From Caldilineae bacterium (GTDB lineage Bacteria > Chloroflexota > Anaerolineae > DUEN01): a DNA stretch of 63,702 nucleotides. The translations under genes and the position numbers were made by a program. Below, in pieces: positions 27,964 through 37,211 of this stretch; the first letter of the stretch is position 1; each line of letters opens with the position of its first letter. The notes below the pieces were generated by a model. That model was not told where the DNA came from and ran no database searches. It worked only from the letters and a program-made list of their open reading frames with translations. The stretch is taken from contig DUEN01000022.1 in NCBI GenBank assembly GCA_011176545.1, positions 1 to 63,702 of the forward strand, in the 5' to 3' direction.

Positions 27964-28413
27964 ATGCCATCCCCGTTGGGACGCCTTCGTTACATGCCAT
28001 ATGCTCATCACCGCGGATGGGCCACCCTAGGAGATGAATTCAAAGTCCGCATGGATGAACAGACATCATCGGGATTCCTGTCCAACATGGTCCAAAGCCT
28101 TTCCCACACTGTTTTGAAATATGGATTATGGTTGATCTCAGCTGCTATAACCTTTGGAGCTTTAGTGGGACTACGAGCAGCTCTGATCGATTTGGCCTTC
28201 AGGCTTCGTGTCTCCCCATGGACCCTGCGAGCCATCGACCGGTTTGGGACGGTGATATTAGGGTTGCTTTGGTTGATCTTCGTGATGGCATCCGAGGGTT
28301 ACTTTGACGACGTACTGCGACACCGACGAAGAGGCGCTCGTTTAGCCCGAATCTTCATCATCGAATTGGGCGTGCTGGGCGTGGCACATGGGGCCCATCT
28401 TCTCATGACTTGA
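27964..28413 (+). CDS. Small membrane protein, function unknown
   Basis: A 149-aa protein with three predicted membrane segments (about residues 42-65, 95-113 and 127-147) and a basic patch [11 protein letters not shown] before the third. I do not recognise a family. The start is unclear: ATG 27964 lies about 36 nt after the predicted transcription start but has no ribosome site, and an internal ATG at 28051 is possible. It interrupts module 1 between the permeases and the ATPase. Confidence 0.55.
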   Translation: MPSPLGRLRYMPYAHHRGWATLGDEFKVRMDEQTSSGFLSNMVQSLSHTVLKYGLWLISAAITFGALVGLRAALIDLAFRLRVSPWTLRAIDRFGTVILGLLWLIFVMASEGYFDDVLRHRRRGARLARIFIIELGVLGVAHGAHLLMT

Positions 28414-28435
28414 CATCCCGCACAGTGAGGTAGAG

Positions 28436-29479
28436 ATGACCAGCAACGGCAAGAGTGACCAACTCCTGCTAGAGGTCAAGGACCTGAAGAAACACTTCCC
28501 TATCCAGCGCGGTTTCTTCTCACGTACCGTAGGCTATGTCAAAGCCGTTGATGGCGTGAGCTTCTACGTGCGTGAGGGAGAGACTCTGGGGCTCGTAGGT
28601 GAATCCGGCTGTGGTAAGACCACCACCGGCCGTTGCATCCTCCGGGCACTGGATCCCACATCCGGCGAGATCTGGTTCAACGACCCCGAACTCGGCCGCG
28701 TGAACGTGCCAGAGCTCGACAAGCAGCAGTTGAAGGCCCTACGACGTAACCTGCAAATGATCTTCCAGGACCCGTATTCATCGCTGAATCCCCGCATGAC
28801 GCTGCTTCAGATCGTGGGGGAGCCGCTGCTCGTCAACAACGTCGCCAAGGGGAAGGAGTTGGAAGATCGTGTGGCGGATCTACTCAGGGTGGTCGGGTTG
28901 AGGCCGGAATACATGTCTCGCTATCCCCACGCGTTCAGCGGCGGGCAACGTCAGCGCATCGGCATCGCCCGAGCCCTGGCTCTCCATCCTAAGTTCATCG
29001 TATGCGATGAGCCCGTGTCCGCGTTGGATGTCTCCGTGCAGGCGCAGATCCTCAACCTGCTTCAGGACCTACAGGAGCAATTCGGGCTGACTTATCTGTT
29101 CATCGCTCATGACCTCAGCGTCATCGAACATATCAGCGACCGCGTGGCGGTGATGTACGTGGGCAAACTTGTGGAAAGCGCCCTCACCGAAGAACTGTTC
29201 ATCAACCCGCGACATCCCTACACGGAGGCGTTGCTCTCCGCCGTGCCCAAGCCCGACCCACGCATGCGCACCGAGCCCATCGTGCTGCCAGGCGATGTCG
29301 CTGATCCGGCCAACCCGCCAAGCGGTTGCTACTTCCATCCTCGATGCCGGTATAAGGTCGATCTCTGTGAACAGGAAGAACCAACGCTGCGAGAGATCTC
29401 GCCTGATCACTTCGTGAGCTGTCATCGAGCGGACGAGCTGCGTCTGCTAGGGGTGCTTGGCCCAGCGGATTCGGTTTAG
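28436..29479 (+). CDS. ABC transporter ATP-binding protein, OppF/DppF type
   Basis: Cytoplasmic ATPase of a peptide/oligosaccharide importer, 347 aa. The Walker A loop is GESGCGKT (55-62), the signature is [14 protein letters not shown] and Walker B is FIVCDEP. The C-terminal oligopeptide-transporter extension holds a [10 protein letters not shown]...C cysteine cluster of the kind known to bind an Fe-S centre in related proteins. It is the only OppF-like gene in the window; its usual OppD partner is 7 kb downstream at 36035. Confidence 0.93.
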   Translation: MTSNGKSDQLLLEVKDLKKHFPIQRGFFSRTVGYVKAVDGVSFYVREGETLGLVGESGCGKTTTGRCILRALDPTSGEIWFNDPELGRVNVPELDKQQLKALRRNLQMIFQDPYSSLNPRMTLLQIVGEPLLVNNVAKGKELEDRVADLLRVVGLRPEYMSRYPHAFSGGQRQRIGIARALALHPKFIVCDEPVSALDVSVQAQILNLLQDLQEQFGLTYLFIAHDLSVIEHISDRVAVMYVGKLVESALTEELFINPRHPYTEALLSAVPKPDPRMRTEPIVLPGDVADPANPPSGCYFHPRCRYKVDLCEQEEPTLREISPDHFVSCHRADELRLLGVLGPADSV

Positions 29480-29554
29480 TGATCTTAAGATCTCAAGCAT
29501 TCTGTTCGCCTCATCCCACATAGCAATCAATACACTGAAGAGAGGAGGGTGAAC

Positions 29555-31576
29555 ATGGCGAAGAGGGAGTTTTCTCGTCGAGAGTTTCTGCGGCTTTCAG
29601 CCATCGTGACCGCTGGGGCGGTGGTCACCGCCTGCGCGCCGGGCAAGACACCGGAACCGACACCTGTGCCCACGGAGGCACCCACGCCTACTCCAGCGCC
29701 CGCGGCACCGGCCGAGGCTGCACCGCCCACCAAGTATAACGAGGCACCCATGCTGGCCGAGCTGGTCAAGAAGGGTGAGCTGCCGCCGGTAGATGAGCGC
29801 CTGCCTGAGGAACCAGGCGTGTTCCCGCTGGCAGAGGGCCAGGTCATCGGTAAGTACGGCGGCACTATGCGGCGCGGTTTCAAGGGCGTCTCCGATCGCT
29901 GGGGGCCCACCAAGATGCAGGACCATGGTCTGGTCTGGTTCGAGGCCGATCTCTCCAAGATGTGGGCCCGCATCGCTAAGTCGTGGGACGTGAACGAGGA
30001 TGCGACCGAATGGACCTTCTACCTCCGCAAGGGCATGAAGTGGTCCGACGGGCATCCCTTCGACAGCGACAGCTTCAAGTACTGGTATGAGTACGTCTTC
30101 AAGAATGAGACCCTGACGCCCACGCCGCCGAGCTTGTGGTCAACGGGCTCGCCCAAGGTCCCGATGGAGATGGAGTTCCCCGATAAGTACACGGTCAAGT
30201 TCAAGTTCGCCCATCCGAATCCGATGTTCGTCCAGAAGATCGGACGCTCTGCCCCATACGAGCCTGGGCACTACATGAAGCAGTTCCACATCGACCTCAC
30301 CGACGATAAGGCGGCGCTGGAGGCCAAGGTCAAGGAGGCGGGCTTCGAAACCTGGGATCAGTACTACACCGACCGCAACTGGTGGTACATGAACCCCGAA
30401 AAGCCCAGCGTGGGGCCCTGGGTGTCCAAGAACCCGCTCTCCGAAGAGCTCTTCATCATGGAGCGCAACCCCTACTTCTTCGCCGTCGATCCGGAGGGCA
30501 ATCAGCTGCCGTATCTGGATAAGATCACGCACCGTCTCTTCCAGACACCTGACGTCTTCAACCTCTGGATCGTCAACGGCGAGATCGACTTCCAGGCCCG
30601 CCACGTGAGCCTCGGTGATTACACGCTCCTCAAGGAGAACGAGGAGAACGGCGACTACAAGGTCTACCGGGGCATCTGGGCCAACCACGTGGCGCTCCAG
30701 CCCAACCATACGACGAAGAACATGCGGCTGCGGGAGTTCTTCCAGAACCGCGACGTCCGCATCGCCCTCTCCGTCGCCGTCAATCGTGAGGAGATCAACG
30801 ATCTGGTCTACAACGGGCTGGCGACGCCGCGTCAATACAGCCCGTTGGAGGAGTCGCCGCAATACTATCCCAAGCTCTCCAACGCCTACATCCAGTATGA
30901 CCCCGATATGGCCAACCAGCTCCTGGACAAGGCCGGCTACACCGAGCGCGACAGCGAGGGCTTCCGCCTCTGGAAGGACGGCTCCGGCGAAACCCTCAGC
31001 TTCGTCATCGAGGGAACTGCGGAACCCGGGTCGCCCGATGAGGACGCCGTCCAGATGGTCATCAAGTACTTCGCCGACGTGGGCATCAAGGCCACCTACA
31101 AGCCGGTGGAGCGCTCGCTGTACGAGGAGCATTGGGCGGCCAACGAGATCGAGGCGGCCTGGTGGGGCGGCGACCGCACGGTCGTACCACTCCTGGCGCC
31201 GTGGATCTTCCTGGGCACGATGATCGATCGCCCGTGGGCCTGCGCCTGGGGCCTGTGGAAGAACAACCCGGATGATCCCAACGGCGAGAAGCCACCCGAG
31301 GGCCACTGGATCTGGAAGATCTGGGATCTGTGGGATCAAATCTCCGTGGAGCTCGATCCCGATAAGCGCAACGAGCTCTTCAAGCAGATCCTGGACATCT
31401 GGGCTGAAGAGCTGCCCATGATCGGGTACCTGGGCGAGCTGCCTCAGCTGGTCATCGTCAAGAATGGGTTCCGCAACTACCTCGAGGGCTATCCCGTGGA
31501 CGACACCACGGGCGACGAGCATCTGCTCAACACAGAGCTCTACTTCTGGGAGGAGCCGGAGAAGCACGTGTCATAG
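29555..31576 (+). CDS. ABC transporter solute-binding protein, family 5 (SBP2)
   Basis: Tat-dependent lipoprotein receptor, 673 aa from the ATG at 29555 (GGAGGG just upstream; a GTG at 29549 is less likely). The signal reads SRREFLRLSAIVTAG...TACAPG, then a Pro/Thr/Ala linker. The core has NEDATEWTFYLRKGMKWSDG and VAVNREEINDLVYNGL. It is a close paralogue of SBP3, with stretches of identical DNA (96 and 126 bp at constant offset 2184). A stable hairpin follows the stop codon. The ligand is unknown. Confidence 0.93.
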   Translation: MAKREFSRREFLRLSAIVTAGAVVTACAPGKTPEPTPVPTEAPTPTPAPAAPAEAAPPTKYNEAPMLAELVKKGELPPVDERLPEEPGVFPLAEGQVIGKYGGTMRRGFKGVSDRWGPTKMQDHGLVWFEADLSKMWARIAKSWDVNEDATEWTFYLRKGMKWSDGHPFDSDSFKYWYEYVFKNETLTPTPPSLWSTGSPKVPMEMEFPDKYTVKFKFAHPNPMFVQKIGRSAPYEPGHYMKQFHIDLTDDKAALEAKVKEAGFETWDQYYTDRNWWYMNPEKPSVGPWVSKNPLSEELFIMERNPYFFAVDPEGNQLPYLDKITHRLFQTPDVFNLWIVNGEIDFQARHVSLGDYTLLKENEENGDYKVYRGIWANHVALQPNHTTKNMRLREFFQNRDVRIALSVAVNREEINDLVYNGLATPRQYSPLEESPQYYPKLSNAYIQYDPDMANQLLDKAGYTERDSEGFRLWKDGSGETLSFVIEGTAEPGSPDEDAVQMVIKYFADVGIKATYKPVERSLYEEHWAANEIEAAWWGGDRTVVPLLAPWIFLGTMIDRPWACAWGLWKNNPDDPNGEKPPEGHWIWKIWDLWDQISVELDPDKRNELFKQILDIWAEELPMIGYLGELPQLVIVKNGFRNYLEGYPVDDTTGDEHLLNTELYFWEEPEKHVS

Positions 31577-31585
31577 TGACGCGTT

Positions 31586-31613
31586 GGGGGGCAGGGTATG
31601 GCCCCTGCCCCCC
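31586..31613 (+). repeat. G/C hairpin after SBP2
   Basis: GGGGGGCAGGG (31586-31596) pairs with CCCTGCCCCCC (31603-31613), with no T-run. A second hairpin, ACTGGACCG/CGGTCCAGT, lies at 31682-31705. Such structures may protect or partly stop the receptor mRNA. Confidence 0.7.
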
Positions 31614-31750
31614 GCCTCTCAGAATGCAGGTGGGCCTCCCGCGAACGCAAAGCTAGGGATGCCGCTACTCTCAGCGGAGTCACTGGACCGTCAGGGCGGT
31701 CCAGTTGGGTAAAGTGTCGTTCCGTTTTGTGCTCATGAAAGGAGGAAAAA

Positions 31751-33757
31751 ATGAGCAAGCGGCAGCTTTCCCGTCGAGAGTTCCTGCGCCTTTCGGCTAT
31801 CGTGACGGCCGGAGCGGTATCCGCCGCCTGCGCGCCGGGTGGGACGCCGGAGCCGACGCCTGCTCCTGCGGAGGCTCCTACACCCACACCAGCGCCGGCC
31901 GAGGCCGCACCGCCGTCCAAGTACAACGAGGCGCCCATGCTGGCCGAGCTGGTCAAGCAGGGCAAGCTGCCGCCAGTGGATGAACGTCTTCCAGTGAATC
32001 CATGCGTTTGTCCATTGGCGGAGGGGCAGGTTATCGGGAAGTACGGTGGCACCATCCGCCGCGGCTTCAAGGGCGTCTCCGACCGCTGGGGGCCCACCAA
32101 GATGCAGAACGAGGGCTTAACGTGGTACAACGCTGACCTCAGCGTAAGGGCCAACATCGTCGAGTCGTGGGAGATGAACGAGGACGCAACGGAGTGGACC
32201 TGGCACCTGCGCAAGGGGATGAAGTGGTCGGATGGAACGGAGCTCACAAGCGACGACTCCAAGTGGTGGTATGAACACGTCCTGACCAATGAGGTGCTGA
32301 CGCCGTCGCCGCCGTACAACTACTCCACCGGGAGCCCTCGCGTTCTGGTACAGATGGAGTTCCCGGACAAGTACACTATTAAGATGAAGTTCGCCCATCC
32401 CAACCCTCTGCTCATTTACAAGATGACCCGTCAGCAGCCTTTCGTGCCCAGCCACTACATGAAGCAGTTCCATATCGACACGACCGACGACCCGGCGGCG
32501 TTGGAGGCCAAGGTCAAGGAGGCGGGCTTCGAGACCTGGGACCAGTACTATGTCGATCGCAATTGGTGGTACATGAACCCCGATCGTCCCAACATCGGCC
32601 CCTGGGTGTCCAAGAACCCGCTCTCCGAAGAGCTCTTCGTCATGGAGCGCAACCCCTACTTCTGGCAGATCGATCCAGAGGGCAACCAGTTACCATACGT
32701 TGACAAGGTAACTCACCGTCTGTTCCAGACACCTGACGTCTTCAACCTCTGGATCATCAACGGCGAGATCGACTTCCAGGGGCGCCACGTGGGGATCGGC
32801 GATTACACGCTCTTCAAGGAGAATGAGGAGAAGGGCGACTACAAGGTCGTCCTGGGCATCAAAGCCAGCCATGTCGCGATGCAGCCCAACCACACGACGA
32901 AGAACATGCGGCTGCGGGAGTTCTTCCAGAACCGCGACGTCCGCATCGCCCTCTCCGTCGCCGTTGACCGCGAGGCGATGAACGAGTTGGTCTACGATGG
33001 GCTCCTCACCCCGCGTCAGTACAGTCCGTTGGAGGAGTCGCCACAGTACTATCCCAAGCTCTCCAACGCCTACATCCAGTACGACCCCGACATGGCCAAC
33101 CAGCTCCTGGACAAGGCCGGCTACACCGAGCGCGACAGCGAGGGCTTCCGCCTCTGGAAGGACGGCTCCGGCGAAACCCTCAGCTTCATCATCGAGGGGA
33201 CTGCAGAGCCTGGCACGCCAGGAGAGGATGCCGTGCAGCTCGTCATCAAGTACTTCGCCGACGTGGGCATCAAGGCCACCTACAAGCCGGTGGAGCGCTC
33301 GCTGTACGAGGAGCATTGGGCGGCCAACGAGATCGAGGCGGCCTGGTGGGGCGGCGACCGCACGGTCCTGCCTATCGTGGCGCCGTGGATCTTCCTGGGC
33401 ACGATGATCGATCGCCCGTGGGCCTGTGCTTGGGGCCTGTGGAAGAACAACCCGGATAATCCCAACGGCGAGAAGCCGCCCGAGGGCCACTGGATCTGGA
33501 AGATCTGGGACATCTGGTCCAAGGTCGAAGTGGAGCCGGACGAGCAGAAGCGCAATGAGCTCTTCTTCCAGATCCTGGACATCTGGGCCGAGGAGCTGCC
33601 CATGATCGGGTTCCTGGGCGAGATGCCGGCGCCGGTCATCGTCAAGAATGGGTTCCGTAACTATCTGCCCGGCTATCCCATGGATGACACGACGGAAGAC
33701 GAACATCTGCTCAACACGCAGATCTACTTCTGGGAGGAGCCTGAGAAGCACGTGTAA
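31751..33757 (+). CDS. ABC transporter solute-binding protein, family 5 (SBP3)
   Basis: Tat lipoprotein receptor of 668 aa, tandem duplicate of SBP2. The signal is SRREFLRLSAIVTAG...SAACAPG. The start ATG follows GGAGG. The N-terminal half of the mature protein differs more from SBP2 than the C-terminal half, which fits divergence in ligand choice with conversion elsewhere. It precedes the second permease pair, so it is the probable receptor of module 2. Confidence 0.93.
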   Translation: MSKRQLSRREFLRLSAIVTAGAVSAACAPGGTPEPTPAPAEAPTPTPAPAEAAPPSKYNEAPMLAELVKQGKLPPVDERLPVNPCVCPLAEGQVIGKYGGTIRRGFKGVSDRWGPTKMQNEGLTWYNADLSVRANIVESWEMNEDATEWTWHLRKGMKWSDGTELTSDDSKWWYEHVLTNEVLTPSPPYNYSTGSPRVLVQMEFPDKYTIKMKFAHPNPLLIYKMTRQQPFVPSHYMKQFHIDTTDDPAALEAKVKEAGFETWDQYYVDRNWWYMNPDRPNIGPWVSKNPLSEELFVMERNPYFWQIDPEGNQLPYVDKVTHRLFQTPDVFNLWIINGEIDFQGRHVGIGDYTLFKENEEKGDYKVVLGIKASHVAMQPNHTTKNMRLREFFQNRDVRIALSVAVDREAMNELVYDGLLTPRQYSPLEESPQYYPKLSNAYIQYDPDMANQLLDKAGYTERDSEGFRLWKDGSGETLSFIIEGTAEPGTPGEDAVQLVIKYFADVGIKATYKPVERSLYEEHWAANEIEAAWWGGDRTVLPIVAPWIFLGTMIDRPWACAWGLWKNNPDNPNGEKPPEGHWIWKIWDIWSKVEVEPDEQKRNELFFQILDIWAEELPMIGFLGEMPAPVIVKNGFRNYLPGYPMDDTTEDEHLLNTQIYFWEEPEKHV

Positions 33758-33766
33758 TAGCAACAC

Positions 33767-33797
33767 CTTGGGGGCAGGGTATTATCCCTGCCCCCAA
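33767..33797 (+). repeat. G/C hairpin after SBP3
   Basis: CTTGGGGGCAGGG pairs with CCCTGCCCCCAAG around TATTAT, 10 nt after the SBP3 stop codon. It is the same arrangement as after SBP2 and suggests a duplicated receptor-plus-hairpin unit. Confidence 0.75.
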
Positions 33798-33838
33798 GAC
33801 TCGATTTAAAGTTCCGTACTCCCAACTGGAGGAAGAGG

Positions 33839-34828
33839 ATGCTGGCTTACCTCGCAAAGCGTCTTATCTTCATGGTGATTACCTTATTCGTGATCTCGAT
33901 CATTTCCTTTGTCATCATTCAATTACCACCTGGAGACTTCCTCACGTCATATGTGGCCCAATTGCGTCAAGAAGGCGACTATATTGATGAGGCCCAGATC
34001 GAGGCTCTGCGCCAGCGATACGGGCTGGGTCAACCCATCTACGTGCAGTATTTCAAATGGATCTCCGGCATCATCCTGCGCGGTGACTGGGGGCAGTCGC
34101 TAGAATGGCAGAAGCCGGTGAAGGAGCTGATCTGGGAACGCATCGCACTGACCATGGTGCTCTCAGGCACCTCGATCATCGTCAGCTGGTGTATCGGCAT
34201 CCCGATAGGCGTATATTCGGCCACGCACCAGTACTCGTTCCTGGACTATGCGATGACTTTCATCAGCTTCGTCGGCGTGGGCCTTCCTGGCTTCCTGGTC
34301 GCCCTCGTCGTCATGTGGCTCGCCATGTCGCTGCTGGGGATTAACGTGGGTGGACTCTTCTCCCAGGAATACATCCTGGCGCCATGGAGCTGGGAGAAGG
34401 TCATGGACATGTTGAAGCACATCTGGATCCCCATCTTCATCATCGCCATCGAGAGTACGGCAGGGAGCATCCGTACCACACGCGCCAACCTGCTCGATGA
34501 GCTTAGTAAACCTTACGTCGAGACAGCCCGGGCGAAGGGTCTGCCCGAGTGGAAGGTCATCTGGAAATACCCGGTGCGCGTCGCTCTGAACCCCTTCTTC
34601 AGCACCGTCGGCTGGTCCCTGGCCAGCCTGATCTCTGGGACCACACTGGTTGCTATGGTACTCAGCCTACAGACGACCGGCCCTCTGCTGTTGCGCGCTT
34701 TGATGTCACAGGACATGTATCTCGCCGGCAGCTTCATCCTGCTCTTGAGCGCCCTGACCGTCATCGGCACCCTGATCTCAGACCTCATCCTGGCGTGGGC
34801 AGACCCGCGCATTCGGCTGGAGGGTTAG
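33839..34828 (+). CDS. ABC transporter permease, DppB/OppB type (module 2)
   Basis: 329-aa permease, the same length as its module 1 paralogue. It has the N-terminal KRLIFMVITLFVISIISFV segment, further membrane helices and the coupling loop ETARAKGLPEWKVIWKYPVR. The ATG lies after GAGGAAGAGG. The next permease follows after 3 nt. Confidence 0.94.
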   Translation: MLAYLAKRLIFMVITLFVISIISFVIIQLPPGDFLTSYVAQLRQEGDYIDEAQIEALRQRYGLGQPIYVQYFKWISGIILRGDWGQSLEWQKPVKELIWERIALTMVLSGTSIIVSWCIGIPIGVYSATHQYSFLDYAMTFISFVGVGLPGFLVALVVMWLAMSLLGINVGGLFSQEYILAPWSWEKVMDMLKHIWIPIFIIAIESTAGSIRTTRANLLDELSKPYVETARAKGLPEWKVIWKYPVRVALNPFFSTVGWSLASLISGTTLVAMVLSLQTTGPLLLRALMSQDMYLAGSFILLLSALTVIGTLISDLILAWADPRIRLEG

Positions 34829-34831
34829 TGC

Positions 34832-36004
34832 ATGGCCACAGAACTGGAAGCTCAACTCGAAGGCAAACGAGGGGAAATCGCCGGTCCAGGGGAGGCTATT
34901 ACCGGCGAAGAAGAGAAAATATACGTCGCTGGATATTGGCAGTTGATGTGGTGGCGCTTTAAGAAGCATCGGATGGCCCTCATCAGCGGGGTCATTTTGA
35001 TTCTCTTCTATTTTGTGGCCATCTTCGCCGAGTTCGTGGCGCCATACAACCCAGAGGAGTTCTTCCCACAGTATAAGCTCTCACCACCTACGAAGATTCA
35101 CATCCGCGATGCGGAGGGAAAGTTCCATTTTCCCTTTGTATATCAGATGAAGGTGGAGCGGGATAAGGAAACGCTGCGCCGGATTTACGTCGAAGATACG
35201 TCAACCCGCTATCCCATTAAGCTCTTTGTACACGGTACGCCGTACAAACTATGGGGGATCATTGAGACCGATATCCATCTGTTCGGCATCGACGCCCCCC
35301 TGGATGAGCAGCGCATCTTCCTGTTCGGCGCTGATCGCCTGGGACGTGATCTGTTTTCCCGATTGTGCTATGGTGCGCGCATTTCGCTCTCCATCGGGCT
35401 GGTGGGCGTCTTCATCAGCCTGGCCTTGGGCATCGTGATCGGCGGCATCTCGGGCTACTATGGCGGCCGCATCGATAACCTCATCCAGCGCGTCATCGAG
35501 TTCGTGCGATCGATTCCCCAGATCCCATTGTGGATGGGGTTAAGTGCCGCCCTGCCGCCAGACTGGCCGATCGTCCGCATCTATTTCGGTATCACCGTGA
35601 TTCTGTCGCTGGTTCACTGGACTGGTATGGCGCGAGTCGTCCGGGGTCGCTTCCTCTCCCTGCGCGAGGAGGACTTCATCATGGCCGCGCGGCTAGCAGG
35701 CTCCAGCGAGATGCGCATCATCCTGCGCCACATGGTGCCATCCTTCCTCAGCTACATCATCGCGGCCCTGACGCTCGCCATCCCCAACATGATCCTATCC
35801 GAGACCGGCCTCAGCTTCATCGGGTTGGGGCTACGAGCGCCGGCCATCAGTTGGGGTGTGTTGCTGCAGGAGGCCCAGAACCTGCGATCGGTCGTGTTGG
35901 CGCCGTGGGTGCTGTCGCCAGCGTTGGCCGTCGTGACAGCCGTGTTAGCCTTCAACTTCCTGGGCGACGGGCTCAGAGACGCGGCGGATCCCTATGCTCG
36001 CTAG
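34832..36004 (+). CDS. ABC transporter permease, DppC/OppC type (module 2)
   Basis: 390-aa permease with the DppC C-terminal core (LREEDFIMAARLAGSSEM, ILSETGLSFIGLG) and a roughly 100-residue extracellular insert after the first membrane segment, as in the module 1 paralogue. The C-terminus FNFLGDGLRDAADPYAR is identical to module 1 apart from one residue. It pairs with the permease at 33839. Confidence 0.94.
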   Translation: MATELEAQLEGKRGEIAGPGEAITGEEEKIYVAGYWQLMWWRFKKHRMALISGVILILFYFVAIFAEFVAPYNPEEFFPQYKLSPPTKIHIRDAEGKFHFPFVYQMKVERDKETLRRIYVEDTSTRYPIKLFVHGTPYKLWGIIETDIHLFGIDAPLDEQRIFLFGADRLGRDLFSRLCYGARISLSIGLVGVFISLALGIVIGGISGYYGGRIDNLIQRVIEFVRSIPQIPLWMGLSAALPPDWPIVRIYFGITVILSLVHWTGMARVVRGRFLSLREEDFIMAARLAGSSEMRIILRHMVPSFLSYIIAALTLAIPNMILSETGLSFIGLGLRAPAISWGVLLQEAQNLRSVVLAPWVLSPALAVVTAVLAFNFLGDGLRDAADPYAR

Positions 36005-36034
36005 AGCACACTTCATAAAGAGGAGTTCGTGCGG

Positions 36035-37063
36035 ATGAGCAATCAAGACCGGCCCCTCTTGTTAGAAGTTCATAATCTCAGGACCTACTTCTTCCTTGAC
36101 GAAGGCACGGTACGAGCGGTAGATGGCGCGGACTTCGTCGTCTATCGGGGTCAGACGCTAGGTGTGGTCGGTGAGTCAGGATGTGGCAAGTCGGTCACCG
36201 CGCGTTCCATCTTGCGTATCGTCCCACCGCCGGGGCGCATCGTTGAGGGGAAGATCCTCTACCACCGCGTGTCCAAGAACGGCGGTAGTCAGGTCGCCGA
36301 GACGATCGATCTGACCGCTCTGGATCCAAGAGGCCGTGAGATCCGGAGGATCCGGGGGGCGGAGATCTCGATGGTCTTCCAGGAACCTATGACCTCCCTC
36401 TCGCCGGTGCATACGATCGGCAATCAGATCATGGAAGCCATCATGTTGCACCAGAACGTGACCAAGGAGGAGGCGAGGGAGAAGGCCATCGAGATGCTCG
36501 ATCGTGTGGGCATGCCCCAACCCCAACGCACGGTCGATCGCTACCCTCACCAGCTCTCCGGCGGCATGCGCCAGCGCGCCATGATCGCTATGGCGCTCTC
36601 TTGTCACCCGGCCCTACTCATCGCGGATGAGCCTACCACCGCCCTCGACGTGACGACCGAGGCGCAGATCCTCAAGCTGATGCGCGAGCTCCAGCGTGAT
36701 CTTGGCATGGCCATCATGTTCATCACCCATAACCTGGGCGTCATCGCGCAAATGACCGAGGACGTCATTGTCATGTACCTGGGCAAAGTGGTGGAGGCCA
36801 CGGACGTCGATACGCTGTTCTACAATCCCAAGCATCCGTATACGCAAGCCCTGCTACGGTCCATCCCGCGGGTGGGTCGGAAGTCGCGGGAACGCCTGCA
36901 CGTTATCCCGGGCTGGGTGCCGGATCCCTACTCCGTCCCGGAAGGATGCCCCTTCCATCCACGGTGTGACCAGGTCATCCGTGGGGTATGCGAGGAGGTC
37001 GAACCTCCCTACGTCGAGGTCGAGCCGGGACACCAGGTGCGGTGCCATCTATATGCCAGATGA
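36035..37063 (+). CDS. ABC transporter ATP-binding protein, OppD/DppD type
   Basis: ATPase of 342 aa. I placed the start at ATG 36035, 9 nt after AGGAG; a GTG at 36029 is the alternative. It has Walker A GESGCGKS, signature [15 protein letters not shown], Walker [13 protein letters not shown] and a C-terminal CPFHPRCDQ...C cluster. [11 protein letters not shown] is typical of the OppD branch. It closes module 2, which lacks an OppF. It may therefore form a heterodimer with the OppF-like protein at 28436 and serve both permease pairs. Confidence 0.93.
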   Translation: MSNQDRPLLLEVHNLRTYFFLDEGTVRAVDGADFVVYRGQTLGVVGESGCGKSVTARSILRIVPPPGRIVEGKILYHRVSKNGGSQVAETIDLTALDPRGREIRRIRGAEISMVFQEPMTSLSPVHTIGNQIMEAIMLHQNVTKEEAREKAIEMLDRVGMPQPQRTVDRYPHQLSGGMRQRAMIAMALSCHPALLIADEPTTALDVTTEAQILKLMRELQRDLGMAIMFITHNLGVIAQMTEDVIVMYLGKVVEATDVDTLFYNPKHPYTQALLRSIPRVGRKSRERLHVIPGWVPDPYSVPEGCPFHPRCDQVIRGVCEEVEPPYVEVEPGHQVRCHLYAR

Positions 37064-37123
37064 GCCAGATGCTGGTCCCTCAACCCCGTACAATGATCTC
37101 CATTCCTTCAGCTATATCAACCG

Positions 37124-37155
37124 CCCGGCCGATGGCCGGGCTCATTCTCTTCATC
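37124..37155 (+). terminator. Weak terminator-like hairpin after the ABC region
   Basis: CCCGGCC (37124-37130), loop GAT and GGCCGGG (37134-37140), then CTCATTCTCTTC with scattered T residues. Confidence 0.45.
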
Positions 37156-37211
37156 GGCCCCCTCAGCTTCACAGGACCGTTTCGCCGTGAGATCCAGGCA
37201 GGGGTGGCGAG

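Noticed and set aside
30140-33766. Minus-strand ORFs of 475 and 358 codons opposite SBP2 and SBP3
   Set aside because: They resemble each other only because the sense genes are paralogues; no ribosome site or domain supports them.
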